A stretch of DNA of 40,894 nucleotides. Source: Lachnospiraceae bacterium. Lineage in GTDB: Bacteria > Bacillota > Clostridia > Lachnospirales > Lachnospiraceae. The stretch is taken from assembly GCA_017437965.1 (NCBI GenBank), contig JAFRWN010000157.1, positions 1-40,894 on the forward strand, in the 5' to 3' direction. The notes beneath the pieces were generated by a model that was not told where the DNA came from, did not search any database, and saw nothing but the letters and a program-made list of their open reading frames with translations. Below, one piece after another: positions 34,120 through 40,894 of the stretch; positions within the stretch are counted from its first letter, which is position 1, and each line of letters begins with the position of its first letter. The position numbers were made by a program, and so were the translations under genes.

Positions 34120-35998
34120 GTTTACAGTAGAGGAACTCAGGGATAATGTAAGGGTTCCCGGCACAGTTGAAGAAAAACTGCGTCTTACAGTAGAAAAATG
34201 TCTCGAAAGAAGCGGGATTTATCATCAGGTCTTTTCAAGGATAAAGACCGCTGATTCGCTTGCAAAAAAATATCAGAGAAAAAACTATGGCGACGGGAAA
34301 AAAATCCAGGATCTCATCGGCATAAGAATTGACGTCTATTTTGAGGATGACCTCAAAATCTGCAGAAATCTTCTGGAAAGACTGTTCGGCAAGGCAGAAT
34401 GGAGCCGTACTTCTTTTGAAGAAGAGGAATTCAAACCTCAGAAAATCAACGGAGTTTTCAGGCTTCCCGAAGAGCTTAAGACCATGATCTCGGACGAGAC
34501 CTGGGATTACTTTATCGATGACACCTTTGAAATACAGTTAAAGACTATCTTCTTTGAAGGCTGGCATGAGATCGAGCACGACATGAAATATAAGGGTGCG
34601 GATCTCTGGGAAGGAAAGAGCGACAGGTCAAGATATTTCAATACCATACTTGCAACGCTTGAACTTTGCGACAAGTCGATAGTGACACTGTTCGAAAACC
34701 TCGGACACGACCTCTACCATGAAAAGAACTGGGCAGGAATGATAAAGGCCCATTTCAGACTGAAAATGGCAGGCGGCGACCTTTATCCCGAGCTGGTTGA
34801 ATTCTTTGATTCGGATACAAGGGTTGAAAATGTACCGAAGAGGGTTTTCAAGACCAACAGGGAAGTGCTGATCGGTTGGCTTCTTGAGCTTCCGAGACGT
34901 GTTCCGATCAATATCAACACGATAGTTGCGGTGATCAACAAGAATTCGATAAACGATCCTGATGTTGCCAGGATAATGGAGGACAGGGACGTTTTCGAAA
35001 AACGTTCGGACAGACAGGCGGATGACGAGGAGAAATATGATCTCCGCATTCCCGAGCTGATGAGCACCTTCCATGCGGATGTAATGATGATCAGCGACGA
35101 AACCAACCGTGAAGATAAGTATATGTCTGCGGTAAACACGATATATTCATGGATATACAACAAGTTTTCATCAGTGCTTATGGCACTCAGTAAAGAGGTC
35201 AGAAGCGTAAACATTGAAGAGCTTGGATTCTGGATAAAGGTGGACTATCGTCCGCAGGAAAAGATTTTCCTGTGTTCCGCAAAGCATATCGATGTAAGGC
35301 AGGCAGGAAGGATATGGATAACCTCCGCGATCATAATGCCGGATGCATCGGGTGAACTCAGGCTTGCGGTTGACAACGGTTTTACCTATTTCCCTGATGA
35401 AAATGATAAGACGGACGTTACAAGAATGTTCTCATGTCCGAGATTTTACCGCCAGATCGTAAGCCAGATAGGCGTGCGTGACGTTTGGGAGCTTGGTAAT
35501 ACCCACCTGGTGCTCACTAAAGAGCAGGCAGACAAAATGCTCGAGCTTATTACCTCGGATTACAGAACCTTCCCTATTGTAATGCTGGTTTCATCCAACG
35601 AAAATGACGGAAGACTTGATGAGAGCTGGCTCGGAAGCTTTGCAATCAGATATATTCAGGACAAGGCCGGTCATTATGCCCATTTTACAAGGGTATACAG
35701 GCCGATGGCGGTATATATGCTTGAAAAGGTTGACGAAATGGGCATTTCCTATGAATTCAGACTGAAAGAATCCATGAGAAACGGACTGATCGTCATCATG
35801 CCGAAGAAGAACAGTGTGCTGATAAGCGAAAGCTTTTCGGAGTCGCACATCGCAAACTGCAGCTTTGCATCTTTTGAAGCGATTGAGCATCTGCAGCCGT
35901 TCAGACAGCAGGATAACGGCAAGGCCTTCGGCAATGAGCTTCTGACACTGCTAAGAAGAATGAATACCGAACATGAGCATTACACAGTAATAAGATAA
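34109..35998 (+). CDS. RelA/SpoT-like synthetase domain with degenerate G-loop, plus unknown C-terminal region
   Basis: The 629-residue protein begins with a RelA_SpoT nucleotidyltransferase fold (about 1-165): RIKTADSLAKKY (44-55), DLIGIRI with Asp68 (68-74), FEIQLKT with Glu141 (140-146) and the closing WHEIEHDMKYK (152-162). The expected NGY.SLH G-loop is NGVFRLP (114-120), so the conserved Tyr and His are missing. There is no HD hydrolase, TGS or ACT domain. Residues about 170-629 match nothing I know; they start with helical repeats (about 170-320) and continue with alpha/beta sequence. ATG has GGAGAAGG upstream. It ends the operon before a hairpin at 36007. Roles could be (p)ppGpp synthesis, modified nucleotidyl transfer, or binding only. 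Confidence 0.8.
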   Translation: MRNEFTVEELRDNVRVPGTVEEKLRLTVEKCLERSGIYHQVFSRIKTADSLAKKYQRKNYGDGKKIQDLIGIRIDVYFEDDLKICRNLLERLFGKAEWSRTSFEEEEFKPQKINGVFRLPEELKTMISDETWDYFIDDTFEIQLKTIFFEGWHEIEHDMKYKGADLWEGKSDRSRYFNTILATLELCDKSIVTLFENLGHDLYHEKNWAGMIKAHFRLKMAGGDLYPELVEFFDSDTRVENVPKRVFKTNREVLIGWLLELPRRVPININTIVAVINKNSINDPDVARIMEDRDVFEKRSDRQADDEEKYDLRIPELMSTFHADVMMISDETNREDKYMSAVNTIYSWIYNKFSSVLMALSKEVRSVNIEELGFWIKVDYRPQEKIFLCSAKHIDVRQAGRIWITSAIIMPDASGELRLAVDNGFTYFPDENDKTDVTRMFSCPRFYRQIVSQIGVRDVWELGNTHLVLTKEQADKMLELITSDYRTFPIVMLVSSNENDGRLDESWLGSFAIRYIQDKAGHYAHFTRVYRPMAVYMLEKVDEMGISYEFRLKESMRNGLIVIMPKKNSVLISESFSESHIANCSFASFEAIEHLQPFRQQDNGKAFGNELLTLLRRMNTEHEHYTVIR

Positions 35999-36000
35999 TT

Positions 36001-36050
36001 AAAAAAGGGGCGGTTGCTTTTATCAACAGATGATAAAAAGTAACCGTCCC
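36001..36050 (-). terminator. Terminator between convergent genes
   Basis: Bases 36007-36025 pair with 36031-36050 (about 18 pairs with wobbles and a bulge). On the minus strand six T follow (36001-36006), so it is strongest for the HIT gene, while the plus-strand tail is only T-poor. Confidence 0.75.
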
Positions 36051-36066
36051 TAAGTTTTGAATCTTT

Positions 36067-36477
36067 TTAAATCTTTTCCGAAATTTTTGCAGCAAGTTCA
36101 GCTGCTTCGCCATCCGCGTAGCTGCCCTGAGGCCAGACGGGAAGGATTCCGTCACCATCGTAGCGCGGTACAACATGCATATGGAAGTGGAAAACACTCT
36201 GTCCGGCAGCGGTTCCGTTGTTCTGCATTATATTTATGCCGTCGCAGCCGGTAACCTCCTTTACTGCCTTTGCAACCTTCTTTGCAACGGGGAGAAGCTT
36301 TGATCCGGTCTCATCAGATAAAGAGAAGAGATTGTCGGCATGCTCCTTAGGAAGTATTATCACATGACCCTTGTGGGCGGGTGCGATGTCAAGTATTGCC
36401 CTGAAATCATCATCCTCATATACTGTAGCCGAAGGGATGATGCCTGCGGCTATTTTGCAGAAAATACAATCGTTCAT
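36067..36477 (-). CDS. HIT family nucleotide-binding protein
   Basis: The 136-residue protein has the histidine triad HFHMHVVPR (His-x-His-x-His, residues about 97-101) with the N-terminal CIFCKIAAGIIPS, a zinc-type CxxC, DIAPAHKGHVIILPKEH and a C-terminal helix. It is Hint/HinT-like and should hydrolyse nucleoside phosphoramidates or related adenylates. ATG at 36477 was chosen for AAAGGAG 8 nt upstream; the frame extends 23 codons further with no support. It is divergent from the large membrane-anchored protein; their -35 boxes overlap. Confidence 0.95.
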   Translation of the reverse strand: MNDCIFCKIAAGIIPSATVYEDDDFRAILDIAPAHKGHVIILPKEHADNLFSLSDETGSKLLPVAKKVAKAVKEVTGCDGINIMQNNGTAAGQSVFHFHMHVVPRYDGDGILPVWPQGSYADGEAAELAAKISEKI

Positions 36478-36517
36478 GCTAAGGCTCCTTTCATGGAAAG
36501 TAGTAATAAGTAATATC

Positions 36518-36546
36518 ATTTTAAATCTAAATCTTCTTGTGTGCAA
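36518..36546 (-). promoter_or_regulatory. Promoter of the HIT gene
   Basis: On the minus strand, TTGCAC (36541-36546) and TAAAAT (36518-36523) are spaced by 17 bp. Confidence 0.6.
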
Positions 36547-36565
36547 GAGGAAAATGAGTTATACT
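36537..36565 (+). promoter_or_regulatory. Promoter of the pseudo-C39 gene
   Basis: TTGTGT (36537-36542) and TATACT (36560-36565) are spaced by 17 bp. The expected start point at about 36572 falls at the ATG of 36574, which would leave almost no leader. Confidence 0.5.
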
Positions 36566-36573
36566 ATAAAATT

Positions 36574-39117
36574 ATGAAGAAGATAATTATCAGGGCAGCA
36601 GTGCTGATCGTGGTTTTTGCCGCAGCCTTTGCCCTGCGTTTCATGACAATCGATGAGCACAGCGGAAGTACCGAGAAGCTTTCAACCTCGGCAAACAGTG
36701 CCAATCTGCCTGTGCTCAGCTTTACTGTAAGCGGTAACGAGATCAATCTGACCGAGGGGTATACTGTGCCCATGGACGGAGAAGTTACGAGAAGGAGCAT
36801 TACGCCTGTATCTAACGAGCAGAAGCTTGGCATAAATATCGATGCAGGAACCATGAGCATAAAGAAAATTGAAATTTCCGTCCATGAATTTCCGGACCTG
36901 AATGTGCTTGAAGAACAGGAGATAGCAGATCTTAAGCATACGGCAGGCGGAAGGCTGTCGACCGAGGTGCAGTTTTCAAAGGCCATGACAGCAGGAACCG
37001 AATATCTTCTCAAGCTCGTGCTTCTCGATTCCAACGGTAAAAAGGTATATTATTATACAAGAATAGAACCCGCCAATTTCGGCAATCTTTCCAAAAGCAT
37101 AGAATTTGTAAGGAATTTCCACCTTGCAACCTTTGATAAGGAAAAAATCAACGAGTATGCAGGCTATATGGAAACCGAAGAAGGAAGGGTAAACGAGGAC
37201 TTTTCCCATGTGACGATAAAGGATGACATAGATACCTTAAGCTACGGAGTGCTTGAACCGACCGAGATCTACAGGATGATACCCACTATCACGGAATATA
37301 ACGACCGCTTCGTGAGCGCTGCCTATAATTTCTGGATACAGGGATACACGGACAGAGGACTTGAAACCTTCCGCTGCCTTGAAGGCTATCGTTTCAAATA
37401 CGGTGATGAAAGGATAATACTCTATAACTATGACAGGACGATGGAGACTGTCTTTGATCCGGGCTTTTTCGACCTGATGAGCGGAAAGCTGATGCTTGGA
37501 GTAACTCCCGACCCGACGGTTGATACCATGATAAGCCAGGACAAGAGCCACATGCTTCTGTCATATCAGGGCACTCTCTGGATGCTTGACATGAAGGGAA
37601 ATATCCTGACCGAAGTCCTCAGCTACAAAAATAAGGATGCTTTTTACCGCCAGCCTGATCCGGCCTATGATTTCAGGCTTCTTTCGATAGACAACGAAGG
37701 AAATGCCGAGTTTGCGGTCTACGGCTACATCGGAAAAGGCGATTATGAGGGCAGGAACGGTATCATATATTACCATTATTACGCCAAAGATAACCGCATA
37801 GAAGAGAAAATGTTTATTCCCACAAATCTCGGCAAGGCTGAGCTTGAGGATTCCTTCGGAAAAGTCAATTTCACCTCGGAGATGGGCATTTATTACTTCT
37901 CCTTCTTCAATTCTTATTATTCATATGAGCTTGATACCAATGTATTACATACCATAATCTCCGACATGGGCGAAAACTGGCTTTATTTTGAAAAAGAGAA
38001 GAAGCTGGTCTATGATGAGAAGCAGGACAAGAGCTCGAACACGAAAATTGCATTATATGATATTGAAAAGCAGGAAACGGAATATATTGAGGCTCCGGCC
38101 GGAAAGGTAATTTCCTTACTAGGAACTATAGATAAAAGGATAGTCTATGGTATTTCCACGGCTTCGGAATTTTCATTCTTTGATGACGGAAGCCTGATGA
38201 TACCATATGAAAAGATCTGCATTGCGGAGCTTGATGGCACAGAAGTAAAGGATTATGTGCCGGATCCCGGAAAGTATGTATGTGAGCTGTCGTTTGAGGA
38301 AGGATTTATTTCCCTTGGACTATATTCAAAGGTGGCATATGCTTCGCAAAGCAGCAAGGCATTGTTTGAGCCTTCCGATAAGGATGTTATCGTAAATTTA
38401 TACAAGAGTTCGGTTCCGTCACCGAATTATACCTCCGACAGGGATCTGAAGCAGCGTAAGGTTTATCTTCTTAACATGCCTTCCACCTACCAGCCCGAAA
38501 GCGGACCGAAACTTGAAACTGCCGTATCCACAGTGATCACAAAAGATACGTCGGTCGGACTCCAGAGCAGGAAGAAACCATATTACTATGCAACCGCATA
38601 CGGCCGGACGATAATTATGAGTAATGACCTTGCACTCTGCATGAAATATGCCGATGAGGCAGCGGGAACCGTTGTGGATCCCGAGGGCTCTGTAGTGTTC
38701 AGACGAAGCATTTATTCCGAAGAAAAGACTCTCGACAGGCTTAAAGTCAGAAGGGATTCGCAGGAAATCGGAAGCAGGAAGGCGGCTCTTTATATGCTTC
38801 TTGCCTATTACGGAGTGCCGGAGGAAAACATTGACTGCAATCTTGCCGAAAAATCCATGCTTGAATGGATGAATGAAAAGCTCGGAAAGAATGCTGTCAT
38901 GCTTGAAAAGGCAGATGTGAACCTCCTTTGCTACTTTATTTCCGACGGAAATCCTGTGATCGCAGCCTATGATAATGGTTATACACTGATGTATGCCTAC
39001 ACGAAAAAATATATTTATATCATGAACCCGATAAGCGGCGAAAAGAAAAGGCTTGAGCGGGCAGAAGCCCAGAAAGCATTTGACAAGGCCGGCGGAAAAT
39101 ACTATGTCAGCTACTAA
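36574..39117 (+). CDS. Membrane-anchored extracellular protein with inactive C39-like C-terminal domain
   Basis: The 847-residue protein has an N-terminal signal anchor (about 4-22), a beta-rich region (about 40-160), a long WD/propeller-like beta region (about 210-690) and a C-terminal domain (about 725-847). The latter opens QEIGSRKAALYMLLAYYGVPEENI (about 730) and ends with NPISGEKKRL, the outline of C39-like papain-fold peptidases. The catalytic Cys (expected in DCG near 730) is absent, and no His appears in GYTLMYAY, so it is probably inactive and may bind peptides. ATG at 36574 was preferred because the GTG at 36541 lies in a -35 box and has no ribosome site. I do not recognise the middle region. 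Confidence 0.8.
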   Translation: MKKIIIRAAVLIVVFAAAFALRFMTIDEHSGSTEKLSTSANSANLPVLSFTVSGNEINLTEGYTVPMDGEVTRRSITPVSNEQKLGINIDAGTMSIKKIEISVHEFPDLNVLEEQEIADLKHTAGGRLSTEVQFSKAMTAGTEYLLKLVLLDSNGKKVYYYTRIEPANFGNLSKSIEFVRNFHLATFDKEKINEYAGYMETEEGRVNEDFSHVTIKDDIDTLSYGVLEPTEIYRMIPTITEYNDRFVSAAYNFWIQGYTDRGLETFRCLEGYRFKYGDERIILYNYDRTMETVFDPGFFDLMSGKLMLGVTPDPTVDTMISQDKSHMLLSYQGTLWMLDMKGNILTEVLSYKNKDAFYRQPDPAYDFRLLSIDNEGNAEFAVYGYIGKGDYEGRNGIIYYHYYAKDNRIEEKMFIPTNLGKAELEDSFGKVNFTSEMGIYYFSFFNSYYSYELDTNVLHTIISDMGENWLYFEKEKKLVYDEKQDKSSNTKIALYDIEKQETEYIEAPAGKVISLLGTIDKRIVYGISTASEFSFFDDGSLMIPYEKICIAELDGTEVKDYVPDPGKYVCELSFEEGFISLGLYSKVAYASQSSKALFEPSDKDVIVNLYKSSVPSPNYTSDRDLKQRKVYLLNMPSTYQPESGPKLETAVSTVITKDTSVGLQSRKKPYYYATAYGRTIIMSNDLALCMKYADEAAGTVVDPEGSVVFRRSIYSEEKTLDRLKVRRDSQEIGSRKAALYMLLAYYGVPEENIDCNLAEKSMLEWMNEKLGKNAVMLEKADVNLLCYFISDGNPVIAAYDNGYTLMYAYTKKYIYIMNPISGEKKRLERAEAQKAFDKAGGKYYVSY

Positions 39118-39123
39118 TTTTGC

Positions 39124-39152
39124 TTGACATTAAGGCTGTTTTATGATAAACT
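39124..39152 (+). promoter_or_regulatory. Promoter of tRNA-Leu
   Basis: A consensus TTGACA (39124-39129) and TAAACT (39147-39152) are spaced by 17 bp, 12 bp ahead of the tRNA. Confidence 0.7.
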
Positions 39153-39163
39153 CCTTTTTGCTT

Positions 39164-39247
39164 GCAGTTGTGGCGGAATTGGCATACGCGCATGATTCAG
39201 GTTCATGTCCATGTACTTGGGTGTGGGTTCAAGTCCCATCAACTGCA
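39164..39247 (+). tRNA. tRNA-Leu (anticodon CAG)
   Basis: The acceptor arms GCAGTTG (39164-39170) and CAACTGC (39240-39246) pair fully. The anticodon stem CATGA/TCATG holds loop TTCAGGT with anticodon CAG, reading CUG. The variable region is long (about 15 nt), as in class II tRNAs. The T arm has TTCAAGT flanked by GTGGG and CCCAT. The 3' CCA is not encoded and would be added afterwards. It is a single-copy tRNA with its own promoter and terminator. Confidence 0.95.
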
Positions 39248-39253
39248 GATTAG

Positions 39254-39290
39254 GCGCAGACCTTTAGAAATAAGGGCCTGCGCTTTTTTT
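39254..39290 (+). terminator. Terminator of tRNA-Leu
   Basis: GCGCAG (39254-39259) pairs with CTGCGC (39278-39283), with an inner CCTT/AAGG pairing, and is followed by seven T. Confidence 0.9.
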
Positions 39291-39291
39291 C

Positions 39292-39320
39292 TTTACAAAA
39301 GATATAAATTGTGATAATAT
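39292..39320 (+). promoter_or_regulatory. Promoter of the VirB2/TrbC-like gene
   Basis: TTTACA (39292-39297) and TAATAT (39315-39320) are spaced by 17 bp, directly after the tRNA terminator. Confidence 0.55.
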
Positions 39321-39368
39321 TTTTACATGGGAAAGCAGTGACCATATATTGAAAGCGGGGTTTAAAAA

Positions 39369-39728
39369 ATGAAAAAAATCACGAGATTACTTACTATAGC
39401 TTTTGCGTTAATGATGATGACCGGCATTTGTTTTGCCGTGGATTTCAATGAGGCCCTTAAGCCTGTTGCAGAAGGGATCGAAAGCTTCCTTTTGCCCGTA
39501 ATAGTTATTGTGGGTGCGGCAGGATCGATATTCTGCATTTCCCTTGGCGTAAAATATGCCAAGGCTGAGGAACCGCAGGACAGGGAGAAGGCCAAAAGCC
39601 ATCTGAAATCTGCAATTATCGGATTTTTCATCATTTTTATTCTGATCGTGGGCCTGAAGCTTATGCTTCCGAGCATGATCGACTGGATGGATAGCACAAC
39701 GGCAGAAAGCAGTGCATCGGCAAGCTGA
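39369..39728 (+). CDS. Small VirB2/TrbC-like pilin-type membrane protein
   Basis: The 119-residue protein has a signal peptide (about 1-23, ending CFA), then two hydrophobic helices (about 38-58 and 80-100) separated by a charged loop (KYAKAEEPQDREKAKSHLK). This is the size and topology of VirB2/TrbC pilins of type IV secretion. No other secretion or conjugation gene is present, so a conjugative role is doubtful; a pilin-like structural or channel protein is another reading. GAAAGCGGGG precedes the ATG. The next gene starts 32 bp downstream. Confidence 0.65.
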   Translation: MKKITRLLTIAFALMMMTGICFAVDFNEALKPVAEGIESFLLPVIVIVGAAGSIFCISLGVKYAKAEEPQDREKAKSHLKSAIIGFFIIFILIVGLKLMLPSMIDWMDSTTAESSASAS

Positions 39729-39760
39729 AAATTACGTAATTTGTAATCAGGAGCAGGAAA

Positions 39761-40894
39761 ATGGAAAGTGAAACAACAGTGAAGAAAAAACCGCTTACCC
39801 GTTTCGGAGAGTTTGAGCTTTTAAAAGCGATAGCAATCCTCGGGCTTCCGGCAGTACATGTAATGGAAGAGGCAATCGAAGGCGGTTTTTCAAGCAATGG
39901 ACTTTATGATTTCGGAACAATGATCATCGGATTGTGCGCCTTCGGGCCGTCGGTCTTCATGATCTGCATGGGCTTCGGCATCGGAGGCGGAAAGACTCCG
40001 CCGGACGGCATAATGAGGAACGGCATACAGTTCCTTCTTATCGGAGCGATACTTAACCTTATCAGATGGTTTGTTCCCGGAGTGGTACAGGCACTGACGA
40101 CACACACGCACCTGATCGACGATGTGGATTACTGCCTGCAGTCTGATATTTATTATTTTGTGGGATTTTTCTTTATATTCTATTCCATACTACGTAAACT
40201 GAAGATACAGACGCCCGGACTTCTGATGATAAGCGTGCTGACTCTTACGGCAAATACGCTTCTTACTCCGATAACGAACAGGCATGTTACAAACCATATC
40301 GTTGCATCGATACTCGGTAACTTTGTATATGTCAACGAGACCAGCTGCTTCCCGCTTCTTTCATGGGCGATTTTCCCGAGTGTCGGAATACTCCTCGGAG
40401 AAATCTTAAAGAAGTCGGACGAGGTACAGAGGGAGAACATCATGAAACGTGTGATGGACTTCTCGGTAGTGCTTTTCGTGTCTTTTACTGTGTTCCTCTG
40501 GGACCATGAAATTAACATAGAGAAGGCACTTGTATCGCCTGCAAATGATTATATCACGGACCTTCCGAATGTAGTGCTGCTCCTTAGCCTTGCGCTTTTC
40601 CTTATCAGCATTACCTATTATCTCTGCAAGGCAATCGGTTCGTCAAAGTTCATGGAATTCATGCTCCGCATTTCCGCATTCATCATTCCTTTCTACATGA
40701 TGCAGTGGATAATCATCGCATGGATATTCTACGGACTGACAATTGCGGGAGCACCCGAAAAGTGCTTTGGCATCGGCTGGTATATCGGAAGCGTTGTAGT
40801 TGTCACAGCCATTTGCATATTTGTTGCAACCAAGCACGGCATGAAGCTGATGAAGCTTTTACTTAAGATCACGACGATAAAGAAAAAGAAGAAA
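39761..40894 (+). CDS. Polytopic acyltransferase-like membrane protein (3' end beyond window)
   Basis: The frame is open from ATG at 39761 (CAGGAG site 7-12 nt ahead) to the last base, giving 378 residues without a stop. It starts RFGEFELLKAIAILGLPAVHVMEEAI, typical of the first helix of acyltransferase-3 or DUF1624/HGSNAT-like proteins with a helix-embedded His, and has about ten hydrophobic segments. FGPSVFMICMGFGIG and an expected R-x-x-x-L-x-x segment follow. These proteins usually O- or N-acetylate surface sugars, but the family call is tentative. It follows the pilin-like gene by 32 bp, so the two are likely co-transcribed. Confidence 0.68.
   Translation, partial: MESETTVKKKPLTRFGEFELLKAIAILGLPAVHVMEEAIEGGFSSNGLYDFGTMIIGLCAFGPSVFMICMGFGIGGGKTPPDGIMRNGIQFLLIGAILNLIRWFVPGVVQALTTHTHLIDDVDYCLQSDIYYFVGFFFIFYSILRKLKIQTPGLLMISVLTLTANTLLTPITNRHVTNHIVASILGNFVYVNETSCFPLLSWAIFPSVGILLGEILKKSDEVQRENIMKRVMDFSVVLFVSFTVFLWDHEINIEKALVSPANDYITDLPNVVLLLSLALFLISITYYLCKAIGSSKFMEFMLRISAFIIPFYMMQWIIIAWIFYGLTIAGAPEKCFGIGWYIGSVVVVTAICIFVATKHGMKLMKLLLKITTIKKKKK

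Overview
The window looks like chromosomal DNA from a Gram-positive, low-to-mid-GC gut or rumen anaerobe of the Lachnospiraceae (Butyrivibrio/Pseudobutyrivibrio-like). This is an inference from gene content: dockerin-tailed Ig-like surface proteins, an anchored CBM3-like protein, a GH5 lipoprotein, DUF1846, DUF815, an OFA-type MFS carrier, a zinc-ribbon MscL, sigma-A promoters of the TTGACA/TATAAT type, AGGAGG ribosome binding sites and many strong intrinsic terminators. No phage, IS element, CRISPR array or rRNA was seen. One tRNA, Leu(CAG), is present.

Layout. 1-5.1 kb: the dockerin tail of a surface protein, a 957-residue charged coiled-coil protein of unknown function, and a dockerin/Ig-domain surface protein that appears to lack its 5' end. 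5.3-10.5 kb: a TetR repressor divergent from an MMPL exporter and a heptad-repeat lipoprotein, with palindromic operators over the exporter promoter. 10.6-12.9 kb (minus strand): a patatin-like phospholipase, a membrane-anchored CBM3-like protein and an AIM24 protein. 13-15.3 kb: a tandem DUF1508 protein, a Na+/Ca2+ exchanger and MscL with a zinc ribbon. 15.4-18.4 kb: a membrane spermidine-synthase-like protein, a phosphodiester glycosidase-like protein and a small membrane protein. 18.5-23.5 kb: DUF1846, a membrane EAL phosphodiesterase with a degenerate GGDEF, and an AT-rich solute-binding-like lipoprotein.

23.6-24.7 kb: an AT-rich two-gene module whose second gene resembles nucleotidyltransferase-type (DUF6036/AbiEii-like) proteins, a possible toxin-antitoxin pair. 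24.9-28.7 kb: a GH5 lipoprotein divergent from a DUF815 ATPase, then elongation factor P and a DUF3592-like protein. 28.9-36 kb: a compact six-gene run (TrpB2-type enzyme, OFA carrier, threonine ammonia-lyase, cytidylate-kinase-like protein, lipoprotein, RelA/SpoT-like protein) with gaps of 5-37 bp or overlap. 36-40.9 kb: a HIT protein divergent from a large membrane-anchored protein ending in an apparently inactive C39-like domain, tRNA-Leu, an orphan VirB2/TrbC-like small membrane protein, and a polytopic acyltransferase-like protein cut by the window end.

The least explained parts are the degenerate alarmone-synthetase-like protein inside an amino-acid operon, the AT-rich pair at 23.8-24.7 kb, the pseudo-C39 protein with a possibly leaderless mRNA, and the coiled-coil protein between two dockerin gene remnants. 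All family assignments are by eye from sequence motifs; no database search was run.
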